DNA of 7,241 nucleotides, taken from the NCBI GenBank assembly GCA_937951695.1, contig CALFBL010000022.1:1-7241 (forward strand), written 5' to 3'. The translations under genes and the position numbers were made by a program. This DNA is from an uncultured Granulosicoccaceae bacterium. Its GTDB lineage: Bacteria; Pseudomonadota; Gammaproteobacteria; Granulosicoccales; Granulosicoccaceae. Below are positions 1 through 6,562 of the stretch, piece by piece. Position 1 is the first letter of the stretch. Each line of letters opens with the position of its first letter. The notes under the pieces are model-generated. The model saw only the letters and a program-made list of their open reading frames with translations. It was not told the DNA's origin and ran no database searches.

Positions 1-76
1 AGTCACCGGTGTAGTGTAGCAACGGTAGGCCGGTGTGAACCGCTGACGGTCGATGCTCGACGCGCCCAGCCGATTT
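1..76. other. Left-edge stretch with no supported gene
   Basis: No gene can be called here. One plus-strand frame is open from base 1 to a TAG at 136-138 and could in principle be the tail of a gene entering from the left, but its conceptual peptide is rich in Arg, Pro and Gly, has no motif I recognise, and would run antisense into the 3' end of the small minus-strand gene. On the minus strand an ATG (80-78) overlaps the stop of that gene in an ATGA arrangement but reads only 25 codons to a stop at 5-3. Another minus-strand frame is open to the edge without a good start. The flanking sequence is needed to decide. Confidence 0.3.
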
Positions 77-289
77 TCATAGCCCAAGACCCAGCATGGC
101 TTCCAGCCCGGGTACATACCCCAGGACCAGCAGGATAGCCAGCGAATACAGAGTGATGATGGCCAGAAGCTGGCTGCGAGAGGCGGCTATCTGCTCCTGA
201 CCAGGCTCAGCAATACCGACCCGAGGGGGCTTTGGCGCCGATTTACCGTCACAGATGCTGGGAGACATCGGGTGAATAGCGTCTTTCAT
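77..289 (-). CDS. Small single-helix membrane protein, function unknown
   Basis: A 70-residue protein that I do not recognise. The first 38 or so residues are polar and proline-containing (around residues 18-30) with no signal-peptide character. Residues 40-60 (from LLAIITLY to VLGYV) form one clear hydrophobic helix, followed by a short tail ending LGLGL. This suggests a C-terminally anchored inner-membrane protein with a cytoplasmic N-terminus (inference). The ATG is preceded by a good Shine-Dalgarno, AGGGAG on the minus strand (302-297), seven bases upstream, which supports both the start and a real gene. It is transcribed divergently from pdsR across a 189-bp gap, so the two may share regulatory DNA. 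It could be the first gene of a leftward operon whose other members lie outside the window. No catalytic motif is visible, and a role in the sortase system is only a guess from position. Confidence 0.55.
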   Translation of the reverse strand: MKDAIHPMSPSICDGKSAPKPPRVGIAEPGQEQIAASRSQLLAIITLYSLAILLVLGYVPGLEAMLGLGL

Positions 290-320
290 GGGGTAGCTCC
301 CTCGAGTTGGTATGGCGGCT

Positions 321-348
321 ATTTAAGCGCACGACCAAGGCTATTCAA
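321..348 (-). promoter_or_regulatory. Candidate sigma70 promoter of the small membrane protein gene
   Basis: Read on the minus strand, TTGAAT (348-343) matches the -35 consensus at four of six positions. After a 16-bp spacer, TTAAAT (326-321) matches the -10 consensus at four of six. Transcription would start near position 314, giving a leader of roughly 25 bases that contains the AGGGAG ribosome binding site. The call rests on motif matching alone. Confidence 0.3.
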
Positions 349-350
349 TG

Positions 351-384
351 ATCAGAATCGGAATCTTGCTGCAGCAATTCTGAT
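351..384. repeat. Nested inverted repeats in the divergent intergenic region
   Basis: ATCAGAAT (351-358) and ATTCTGAT (377-384) are perfect 8-bp inverted repeats. Between them, ending at the first base of the right arm, lies a perfect 12-bp palindrome, TTGCTGCAGCAA (366-377). The element sits between the two candidate promoters and about 50 bp upstream of the proposed pdsR -10, where a regulator could contact both. It may be an operator, possibly for PdsR itself (inference). It has no flanking T-run, so it does not look like an intrinsic terminator. Confidence 0.4.
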
Positions 385-430
385 GAATTAAGACGGCTTT
401 GCACCAAGACACAGTTATAGAGCGCGAGCT

Positions 431-439
431 TGCTATGCT
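431..439 (+). promoter_or_regulatory. Candidate extended -10 promoter for the pdsRS operon
   Basis: TGCTATGCT combines the TGn extension with a TATGCT -10 hexamer. The region 17 bp upstream (411-416, ACAGTT) is a poor -35, as is usual for extended -10 promoters and for genes that need an activator. Transcription would begin near 446, giving a leader of about 33 bases. The inverted repeats at 351-384 lie upstream in an activator-like position. Motif evidence only. Confidence 0.3.
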
Positions 440-478
440 GAGGGCTCCTATGGTATCCGATGAAGCGGTTGTGCTCTG

Positions 479-1192
479 ATGACATCATCCAATCCCCGAA
501 CCGTAGTGCTGGTTGAAGACGAGGCGGCGTTACGCGAAAACTACCGCTTCGCACTGGAAAGAGCGGGTTACCGTGTGGTGGATTTTTCGGCTGCCGATAC
601 GGCTCTGGCTGCGTGCAAAAAATCGTTGCCAGATCTCGCGTTGATTGATATCGCTCTAGGTAATGAAAGCGAGGCAGGCTTTGGGTTGTGCCAGTCGCTG
701 CGGGCCTTGTCAGCGCAATTACCCATTATGTTCCTTACCGCTCGCGACAGCGAACTCGATGTTATCTCTGGGCTCAGGTTGGGCGCTGACGATTACCTGA
801 CAAAAGACATAAGCCTGCAGCAGATCATCACCCGCGTCAGCACTTTGTTGCGTCGGGTTGACGCGCTCAGCGCACCAACGACAACGGCTGTCCAACACCT
901 CGCCGAATTAACTCTGGATCACGATCGATTGCTGGCGTCGTGGTCAAACCAAAAAGTGGATCTGACGGTGACCGAGTTCTGGTTGGTGGCCTGTCTGGCA
1001 AAACATCCCGGGCAGGTGAAAAGTCGTCAGCAACTGATGGAGGCTGCAAATCTGGTGCTGGACGATCAAACCATTACGGCTCATGTTAAGCGCATTCGAA
1101 AAAAATTCGTGCACCTTGATGGGAATTTTTCAGCGATTCAAACCGTTTATGGCCTTGGCTATCGCTGGTTAGACAACGATACCGCTGCTTAG
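479..1192 (+). CDS. pdsR: OmpR-type response regulator PdsR of the proteobacterial dedicated sortase system
   Basis: A 237-residue two-domain DNA-binding response regulator. The receiver domain (about residues 8-125) has acidic-pocket residues E13 and D14, phosphoacceptor D57 in LALIDIAL, the switch threonine T87 in FLTARD, and K109 in YLTKD. An OmpR/PhoB winged helix occupies about residues 140-232, with TVTEFWLV, QTITAHVKRIRKKF and a final YGLGYRW. The wording of the receiver (VEDEAALRENY, SGLRLGADDYLTKDISL) and of the C-terminus is what I recall for the TIGR03787 family, which pairs with PdsS kinases next to Gram-negative sortases. The ATG at 479 is the only reasonable start, and its Shine-Dalgarno is weak. 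pdsS follows after 25 bp, consistent with co-transcription. Its targets are presumably sortase-system genes and perhaps its own operon (inference). The response-regulator assignment is near certain; the subfamily rests on remembered family patterns. Confidence 0.85.
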   Translation: MTSSNPRTVVLVEDEAALRENYRFALERAGYRVVDFSAADTALAACKKSLPDLALIDIALGNESEAGFGLCQSLRALSAQLPIMFLTARDSELDVISGLRLGADDYLTKDISLQQIITRVSTLLRRVDALSAPTTTAVQHLAELTLDHDRLLASWSNQKVDLTVTEFWLVACLAKHPGQVKSRQQLMEAANLVLDDQTITAHVKRIRKKFVHLDGNFSAIQTVYGLGYRWLDNDTAA

Positions 1193-1217
1193 CCGATGGT
1201 GAATTAGCGAAACACCT

Positions 1218-3452
1218 ATGCGCTTAAAAATGCAAATGCTGGTGGCTGGGCTTATCACCCTGGTCATCCCGGCGGTGGGCTTGCACAGCATTAGGCAGCT
1301 CGACGATGCGTTGGAGCAATCGCGCCGACGTGAGCAGTTGCTGCGGGTTGAAAACTTAGTCGCATCCTTAAGCACTCAAGCCAAGTTGGATGAGCAACTC
1401 GCGCGTCGCCAAGCCGACCCGCGCGCAGATGATTTGTACGCGGCACGTGCCCGGTTCCCGCTGCAGATTGATGGCTACGCCGATGATTGGCGCGAACTCG
1501 CAGGCGCAACTGTTAAACTAACTCAGTCGGATCATTCAATGCTTGCACCGAGCGCCAGCGTCTCGGTTCGAACCACTGCGCGCCACGGGCGGTTGTTTTT
1601 CTTCGTTGAGGTCACTGACGATTTGGTGGTGTTTCATCAGTGGTCTGCGCCGGTGTTTGTCTACGCAGAAGGTGAAGAGCCCGATCCTGCCGAGCGTTTA
1701 TCCAATGGCGATGCGCTGCAAGTGTTAGTACAAACCCCTGACGGGCTGGCAACACATGGACTGTTTCGCGCCGTTGCTCCGGGGCCGTTGATCGCCCGAG
1801 CTGCGTCGTCTGGCGAAACCCGACGGTTGGGTAGTGCTCTGGGCCTCTGGCGAGGTTACTGGACTGGGACGCCGTCGGGGATGCAGCTGGAGATGTCGAT
1901 TCCCTTACCACCAGACGGATCCACCGTCGGTATCGCGTATGTCGATGTCGATGTGGATGTGGATGTCGATGTGGATGTCGATGTGGATAAACGCCAACAG
2001 CTGAACCAACACTGGGTCGGTAGCCTTGCCCCGGTGGAGATGGCGTCCCGCCATAGGAGCGGTGTTGTCAGTGACAGTGATCCGCGCCTTTGGCATGCTT
2101 CTGCGATTGCTCGCCGTGCACTAACATCTTGGGTAACACCGACCACACGAGCACGGTTGTTCGACGCCAAAGGACGACTAATGGCGGATGTCAATGAGTT
2201 CTACTCGGTGGATGAGACGAGTGCTAGTTTCGATCCTGCGACATCGAGTTTATGGGATGCGCTGGTGTACCGTTTTGTTTCAGCGATGCTGCGGATCGGC
2301 AGTGATGAGAACACCTCGACGCCTTGGTATCAACGGCTTGATGGGTTGCATCTGCCGGATACGTTTTTAATCGATCAAGACGATTTTTTCGAGCCGCGTC
2401 GATATCAGACCGACGAATCTGATTTTGTTTTGGGAACGCTGGCGCCGCTGCCGAAGCAATTCGGTGACGGGTATTTATTGTTCGAAGCCAACGACAGTCG
2501 CGCGTCTTCCTATGCGGGAAGCCGCTTTGCGCAGCTGCTCAGTTTATTGATTCTGGTGAGTTTTGCGGTCGGTGGATCTCTGCTTACGTTTGCCACCGTG
2601 CTGTCGTTTCGTATTCGCAGGCTGTCAAAACAGGCCAGTGCCGCTATATCGCGAGATGGTCGTGTGGTGCGTTTTCAAGCGAGTACCGCTCGTGATGAAA
2701 TCGGTGAGCTGTCGCGTACTCTGGGTTCGCAGTTAGCGCGGACCAAAAATTACACCCATTACCTAGAAGCGTTGTCCAGCCGCCTCTCGCACGAACTGCG
2801 AACCCCCTTATCGGTGGTTAAAACCTCGCTAGAGAACATCGACACCGCTGCACTCAATCAACAAACCTTGCGACTGCTTGAGCGAGCCGATGGGGGTGCT
2901 GATCAGCTTGGCCACATCATCAAGGCGCTGGTGGAATCGACCCGTCTGGAACAAGCCGTTGAACAGGCGCAAAAGATGGACATTTTATTGGGCGAATTCA
3001 TGAGGGGTGCCTTGGCTCGCTACCGACAGGTGTACCCCCAGACACAATTCACCGTAAAAAACTTAGGTGGCGATTGCCTCTACGCGTCGCCTGAGCTGCT
3101 GCAGCAAGCGTTGGACAAGCTGGTGGACAACGCGGTGAGCTTTTCTAGCGATGGCTCGGTCTCGTTAGTTGCTGCGCAGCAAACCCGGGCCAACCAGCGT
3201 TGGGTAACGCTTGCGGTCTCGAATCCGGGCGAGCTGCGTGGAGGTGTCGATGTGGCGGGTGTCTTCGATCCGATGTTTTCGTCCCGTCACGACGACGGCA
3301 ACCTGCATCTGGGGCTGGGTCTGTACATCGTTCGGATGGTGGCCGAGGCTCATCGAGGCGAGGCACGGATGCACCAAGCCAACGGTTACGTTACCGTGGC
3401 AATTGATATTCCCGGCAATATGCGCGCATCGAGACAAAATCGTTCAAACTAG
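1218..3452 (+). CDS. pdsS: Membrane sensor histidine kinase PdsS of the proteobacterial dedicated sortase system
   Basis: A 744-residue inner-membrane kinase, the cognate partner of PdsR. It has an N-terminal membrane helix at about 5-25, then a short, probably helical Arg/Gln/Glu-rich segment (27-75). A CBM9-like beta-sandwich (about 80-270) opens with the typical FPLQIDGYADDWRE. A second extracytoplasmic region has the RARLFDAKGRLMAD motif (311-324) typical of stimulus-sensing domains. The second membrane helix is at about 440-464, HAMP-like linker at 465-515, and the HisKA box SHELRTP with phosphoacceptor H525. The ATPase domain has N-box N638 in LVDNA and a G2 box HLGLGLYIV. The G1 box is degenerate: VSNPGEL, with N669 where most kinases have Asp. 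The architecture and length match TIGR03785, whose members co-occur with a variant sortase. A run of eight Val-Asp pairs (242-257) sits in the sensor domain and is encoded by a hexamer array. The ATG has no strong Shine-Dalgarno, so coupling to pdsR is likely. The signal sensed is unknown; a carbohydrate-like ligand is inference. Confidence 0.85.
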   Translation: MRLKMQMLVAGLITLVIPAVGLHSIRQLDDALEQSRRREQLLRVENLVASLSTQAKLDEQLARRQADPRADDLYAARARFPLQIDGYADDWRELAGATVKLTQSDHSMLAPSASVSVRTTARHGRLFFFVEVTDDLVVFHQWSAPVFVYAEGEEPDPAERLSNGDALQVLVQTPDGLATHGLFRAVAPGPLIARAASSGETRRLGSALGLWRGYWTGTPSGMQLEMSIPLPPDGSTVGIAYVDVDVDVDVDVDVDVDKRQQLNQHWVGSLAPVEMASRHRSGVVSDSDPRLWHASAIARRALTSWVTPTTRARLFDAKGRLMADVNEFYSVDETSASFDPATSSLWDALVYRFVSAMLRIGSDENTSTPWYQRLDGLHLPDTFLIDQDDFFEPRRYQTDESDFVLGTLAPLPKQFGDGYLLFEANDSRASSYAGSRFAQLLSLLILVSFAVGGSLLTFATVLSFRIRRLSKQASAAISRDGRVVRFQASTARDEIGELSRTLGSQLARTKNYTHYLEALSSRLSHELRTPLSVVKTSLENIDTAALNQQTLRLLERADGGADQLGHIIKALVESTRLEQAVEQAQKMDILLGEFMRGALARYRQVYPQTQFTVKNLGGDCLYASPELLQQALDKLVDNAVSFSSDGSVSLVAAQQTRANQRWVTLAVSNPGELRGGVDVAGVFDPMFSSRHDDGNLHLGLGLYIVRMVAEAHRGEARMHQANGYVTVAIDIPGNMRASRQNRSN
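1941..1988 (+). repeat. Hexanucleotide tandem repeat, eight GTSGAT units, inside pdsS
   Basis: Eight uninterrupted units of GTCGAT or GTGGAT, in the order C, C, G, G, C, G, C, G at the third base, encode Val-Asp eight times (residues 242-257). The unit is six bases, so gain or loss of units changes protein length without breaking the frame. Only the synonymous third base of Val varies, which points to slipped-strand expansion with a little later divergence or unequal exchange. It falls where CBM9-like domains commonly carry a short Asp-containing beta strand and loop, here preceded by GIAY. Confidence 0.95.
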
Positions 3453-3456
3453 CGCG

Positions 3457-4410
3457 ATGAGCGAAACCAAACCAGCGCACAACCGCGCACCGATCGTCAA
3501 GATCCGCGGGTTAACCAAAACCTACGGCAATGGCCACTCGGCGCTAAAAGACGTCAACCTCGACATTCATGAAGGCGAGATCCTCGCCGTACTGGGTCCT
3601 AACGGGGCTGGGAAAACGACGTTGATCTCCATTATTTGTGGCCTCGTCAATGCCACCGGCGGGTCGGTGACGGTGGGTGGCTACGATCACGTCAAGCAAT
3701 ATCGTCAATCGCGTGAACTCATTGGCCTGGTGCCGCAAGAGCTCGCCTTGGGTGCGTTTGAATTGGTTGAAAACACCGTCGCCTTGAGCCGTGGGTTGTT
3801 CGGCAAACCGAGAAATCCTGAGTTTGTAAACTCTCTGTTGGACAAATTGTCCTTGGTGGATAAGGCCGATAGTCCTGTGAACCGTTTGTCGGGTGGGATG
3901 AAACGACGCGTTCTGATCGCCAAAGCGTTGTCGCATGAACCACGGGTGTTGTTTCTGGATGAACCGACCGCTGGTGTTGATGTGGAACTTCGAAAAGACA
4001 TGTGGGCGGTGATCGATGAACTGCGCGCCGATGGTGTGACCATCATTCTCACCACGCACTATATCGAAGAGGCTGAGGCCATCGCCGACAGAGTCGGGGT
4101 CATCAACGACGGCGAAATTCTGGTCATTGACGACAAGCAGGCGTTGATGGACAAACTGGGTAAAAAACAACTGGTGATCGAACTTAGAGAATCGATTGCG
4201 TCGATTCCGGCACCGCTAGAACACTACTCGCTGCAATTGAATTCCGCTGGCGATGCGCTGACCTTCACCTATGATGTTCGCGCAGAACGTACCGGAATCA
4301 CACAGCTGTTAAATGCTGTGCAAAGCGCTGGACTGGGGCTTAAAGATCTCAGCACCTCGCAATCGTCTCTTGAAGACATATTTGTCAACCTGGTAGCGGC
4401 AGACTCATGA
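3457..4410 (+). CDS. ABC-2 type exporter ATP-binding protein (YadG-like)
   Basis: A 317-residue cytoplasmic ATPase that powers the permease encoded next. Its nucleotide-binding domain (about 13-235) has Walker A GPNGAGKTT (47-55), a Q-loop in GLVPQE, the signature LSGGMKRR (144-151), Walker B LFLDEP with D168 and catalytic E169, a D-loop in AGVD, and the switch histidine H201 in TTHY. The C-terminal 80 or so residues form the extension common to DrrA/YadG-type ATPases. The frame is open upstream to 3211 inside pdsS, but the first 82 codons there do not resemble any ABC protein. The ATG at 3457, four bases after the pdsS stop and just before the conserved domain, is the sensible start. No clear Shine-Dalgarno is seen, so translation probably depends on coupling to pdsS. 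The stop overlaps the permease start as ATGA. The substrate cannot be told: drugs, lipids and polysaccharides are all known for this family. Confidence 0.93.
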   Translation: MSETKPAHNRAPIVKIRGLTKTYGNGHSALKDVNLDIHEGEILAVLGPNGAGKTTLISIICGLVNATGGSVTVGGYDHVKQYRQSRELIGLVPQELALGAFELVENTVALSRGLFGKPRNPEFVNSLLDKLSLVDKADSPVNRLSGGMKRRVLIAKALSHEPRVLFLDEPTAGVDVELRKDMWAVIDELRADGVTIILTTHYIEEAEAIADRVGVINDGEILVIDDKQALMDKLGKKQLVIELRESIASIPAPLEHYSLQLNSAGDALTFTYDVRAERTGITQLLNAVQSAGLGLKDLSTSQSSLEDIFVNLVAADS

Positions 4411-5168
4411 ACACAGAAGCAATCAAAGCGATATATACAGCTGAGATGCGTCGCACCCGAAACACCTTATTGCAATCAATTGCCTCGCCGGTGTTATCGA
4501 CGTGCTTGTATTTTATTGTGTTCGGGTCAGCAATTGGGTCGCGCATAGAGTCTGTAGGTGGGGTCTCTTACGGGGCGTTTATTGTTCCCGGTTTGATGAT
4601 GCTCTCGTTGTTGACTCAAAGTATCTCCAACGCTTCTTTTGGTATCTTTTTTCCAAAATTTACCGGTACGGTGTATGAAGTGCTGTCTGCACCGGTGTCC
4701 TTTTTCGAAGTGATTGTCGGCTATGTAGGTGCGGCGACAACCAAGTCGTTGATCATTGGCGTCATCATTTTGATCACTGCCAGTTTTTTTGTGGATCTGC
4801 GTATCGAGCACCCGTTTTGGATGCTGGCGTTTTTACTGATGACGTGCGTAGCGTTCAGTCTGTTTGGGTTTATTATCGGTTTGTGGGCCGATAACTTTGA
4901 GAAACTCCAGCTGGTCCCGTTGCTGATCATTACGCCTTTGGTGTTTCTCGGCGGTACCTTCTACTCCATCGACATGCTGCCACCGTTGTGGCAGAAGATA
5001 TCTCTGTTTAATCCCTTGTTGTACTTGATCAGTGGTTTTCGCTGGAGCTTTTACGAAGTGGCGGATGTGAACGTGGTGCTTAGCCTTACGATGACCGCCG
5101 GGTTCTTGCTAGCGTGTCTGCTGGTGGTGTGGTACATGTTTAAAACCGGTTACAAACTCAAGCAGTAG
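4407..5168 (+). CDS. ABC-2 type exporter permease (YadH-like)
   Basis: A 253-residue inner-membrane protein with about six hydrophobic helices (near 22-42, 55-75, 104-129, 137-160, 168-188 and 223-245), the usual size and layout of ABC2_membrane permeases. Family features include YFIVFGSAIGSRI near the first helix, FIVPGLMML in the second, and the conserved segment LGGTFYSIDMLPP (181-193) followed by FNPLLYLISGFR, which closely resembles E. coli YadH. It forms the transmembrane half of the exporter with the preceding ATPase; the 4-bp start/stop overlap argues for coupled synthesis at equal amounts. Close linkage to pdsRS suggests that the exporter is regulated with, or serves, the envelope process those regulators control (inference). 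The transported substrate is unknown. Confidence 0.92.
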   Translation: MNTEAIKAIYTAEMRRTRNTLLQSIASPVLSTCLYFIVFGSAIGSRIESVGGVSYGAFIVPGLMMLSLLTQSISNASFGIFFPKFTGTVYEVLSAPVSFFEVIVGYVGAATTKSLIIGVIILITASFFVDLRIEHPFWMLAFLLMTCVAFSLFGFIIGLWADNFEKLQLVPLLIITPLVFLGGTFYSIDMLPPLWQKISLFNPLLYLISGFRWSFYEVADVNVVLSLTMTAGFLLACLLVVWYMFKTGYKLKQ

Positions 5169-5194
5169 GTGTCACGCGTCGACGGCCCGCGTTG

Positions 5195-5220
5195 CCGGCA
5201 CCGATTTCGGTCGCTGGTTT
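5195..5220 (+). terminator. Possible weak terminator after the exporter operon
   Basis: CCGGC and ACCGA pair with TCGGT and GCTGG to make a roughly 10-bp stem, with one bulged C, one G-U pair and a very small loop. It is followed only by TTT. It lies 26 bp after the permease stop and before the glyA promoter candidate. The short U-tract makes it a weak intrinsic terminator at best. Confidence 0.35.
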
Positions 5221-5232
5221 CATGCATTTGTG

Positions 5233-5262
5233 TTGGCGCATCGGTAGTGATTGTGAGAAAAT
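5233..5262 (+). promoter_or_regulatory. Candidate glyA promoter
   Basis: TTGGCG (5233-5238, four of six to -35) is followed after 18 bp by GAAAAT (5257-5262, four of six to -10), with a TGA extension directly before the -10. The start would be near 5269, giving a leader of about 25 bases that contains the GGAAG ribosome binding site (5280-5284). The leader is far too short for a glycine riboswitch. Motif evidence only. Confidence 0.3.
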
Positions 5263-5293
5263 CGACGTAATTAATTCTCGGAAGCACTAATTA

Positions 5294-6562
5294 GTGAGTG
5301 TATTTTTCAAAGGAAGCTTGGCAGACACCGACTCAGCCATTCTCGATTCGATCAACTCAGAGCTTGGCAGACAACGCCATGAGATCGAACTCATTGCGTC
5401 AGAAAACATCGTCAGCGCGGCAGTCATGGAAGCGCAGGGCTCTGTGATGACGAACAAGTACGCTGAAGGCTATCCGGCAAAACGTTACTATGGTGGCTGT
5501 GAGCACGTCGATACAGCCGAGAACCTCGCTATCGAACGTGCGTGCAAATTGTTTGACTGCTCCTACGCCAATGTGCAACCGCATTCAGGGGCTCAGGCCA
5601 ATCAGTCGGTTTTTCTTGCGCTGCTGCAGCCCGGTGACACTTTCATGGGCATGGACCTGTCAGCAGGCGGGCACTTAACGCACGGCTCTCCGGTCAATCA
5701 ATCGGGTAAGTGGTTCAATGCGGTTACCTACGGCGTTGACGAAACCAGCCACCGGATCGATTACGACGCCCTGATGGAAGCGGCAAAAGAACACAAACCA
5801 AAGCTGATCATCGCCGGTGGTTCGGCCTACCCGCGGCAGATAGATTTCAAGAAGTTTCGCGAAGCAGCGGACGCTGTGGGTGCCATCCTGATGGTCGACA
5901 TGGCTCACTTTGCAGGTCTTGTGGCTGGTGGGTATCATCCCAACCCACTCGATTATGCTGACGTGGCAACCACCACCACGCATAAAACTCTGCGCGGTCC
6001 GCGCGGTGGAATGATTGTGTCGCGTAATGCTGACTTAGGCAAAAAATTTAATTCAGCGGTGTTTCCCGGGCTGCAAGGCGGGCCGCTGATGCATGTCATC
6101 GCCGCCAAAGCGGTGGCCTTTGGTGAGGCGTTACAACCGGAATTTAACGAGTACTGCAAAAACGTCATCGACAACGCCTCTGCCATGGCAGAGGCGTTAA
6201 AAGTCGGTGGCTTGAATGTGATATCGGGCGGTACCGACACGCACGTCGTACTGATCGACTTACAACCCAAGAAAGTCACCGGCAAAGCGGCCGAGGCCGC
6301 TCTGGGACGCGCCGCGATTACCTGCAACAAAAACAGCATCCCGAATGATCCAGCGTCTCCGTTTGTTACCTCGGGCGTTCGCCTGGGCACACCGGCGGGC
6401 ACCACACGCGGGTTTGGCGTTGATGAATTCAAACACGTGGCAACGTTGATCCTGGAAGTGCTCGATGGTTTATCAGCTAATGGTGAAGCGGGCAACCATG
6501 AGGTTGAACAGAGAGTTCACGCGAAAGTGGTTGACTTGACTGATCAATTCCCGATCTACTAA
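5294..6562 (+). CDS. glyA: Serine hydroxymethyltransferase
   Basis: A 422-residue cytoplasmic PLP enzyme that interconverts serine plus tetrahydrofolate with glycine plus 5,10-methylenetetrahydrofolate, supplying one-carbon units for purine, thymidylate and methionine synthesis. It aligns by eye over its whole length with E. coli GlyA (417 residues). Landmarks are ELIASEN (32-38), NKYAEGYPAKRYYGG with Y56, E58 and Y65-Y66, the VDMAHFAGLV segment with PLP-binding D202 and stacking H205, the Schiff-base lysine K231 in TTTTHKTLRGPRGG, and R363 in SGVRLGTPAG for the substrate carboxylate. The start is GTG, with GGAAG nine bases upstream; the next in-frame methionine would remove conserved N-terminal residues. 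It is probably transcribed from its own promoter in the 125-bp gap after the exporter operon, and it faces the iron permease tail to tail with 22 bp between stops. Confidence 0.98.
   Translation: MSVFFKGSLADTDSAILDSINSELGRQRHEIELIASENIVSAAVMEAQGSVMTNKYAEGYPAKRYYGGCEHVDTAENLAIERACKLFDCSYANVQPHSGAQANQSVFLALLQPGDTFMGMDLSAGGHLTHGSPVNQSGKWFNAVTYGVDETSHRIDYDALMEAAKEHKPKLIIAGGSAYPRQIDFKKFREAADAVGAILMVDMAHFAGLVAGGYHPNPLDYADVATTTTHKTLRGPRGGMIVSRNADLGKKFNSAVFPGLQGGPLMHVIAAKAVAFGEALQPEFNEYCKNVIDNASAMAEALKVGGLNVISGGTDTHVVLIDLQPKKVTGKAAEAALGRAAITCNKNSIPNDPASPFVTSGVRLGTPAGTTRGFGVDEFKHVATLILEVLDGLSANGEAGNHEVEQRVHAKVVDLTDQFPIY

Noticed and set aside
3..80. 25-codon minus-strand frame starting in an ATGA overlap with the small membrane gene
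   Set aside because: It is very short, rich in Arg and Thr, has no ribosome binding site and no recognisable content.
477..487. Inverted repeat TGATG-A-CATCA across the pdsR start codon
   Set aside because: The arms are five bases with a one-base centre, too small to form a hairpin and easily chance.
1856..2194. Antisense frame with long alternating Ser-Thr runs opposite the hexamer array
   Set aside because: The runs are simply the other reading of the pdsS hexamer repeat.
3211..3456. Upstream extension of the ABC ATPase frame into the end of pdsS
   Set aside because: These 82 codons lie out of frame within the kinase ATPase domain and resemble no ABC protein; the ATG at 3457 fits the family start and the operon spacing.
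3544..4170. 208-codon open frame antisense to the ABC ATPase gene
   Set aside because: It mirrors the ATPase codons, has no recognisable domain and no convincing start signal; it is a shadow of the conserved sense gene.
5169..5293. Glycine riboswitch ahead of glyA
   Set aside because: The gap is only 125 bp, the predicted leader is about 25 bases, and no tandem aptamer-like structure is visible.
5315..5373. 13-bp direct repeat AGCTTGGCAGACA at 5315-5327 and 5361-5373 in the start of glyA
   Set aside because: The copies are read in different frames, encode unrelated residues, and one 13-mer match is expected by chance at about this rate in several kilobases.
5953..6495. 180-codon open frame antisense to glyA
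   Set aside because: It lies entirely within the strongly conserved glyA and has low-complexity composition without any motif.
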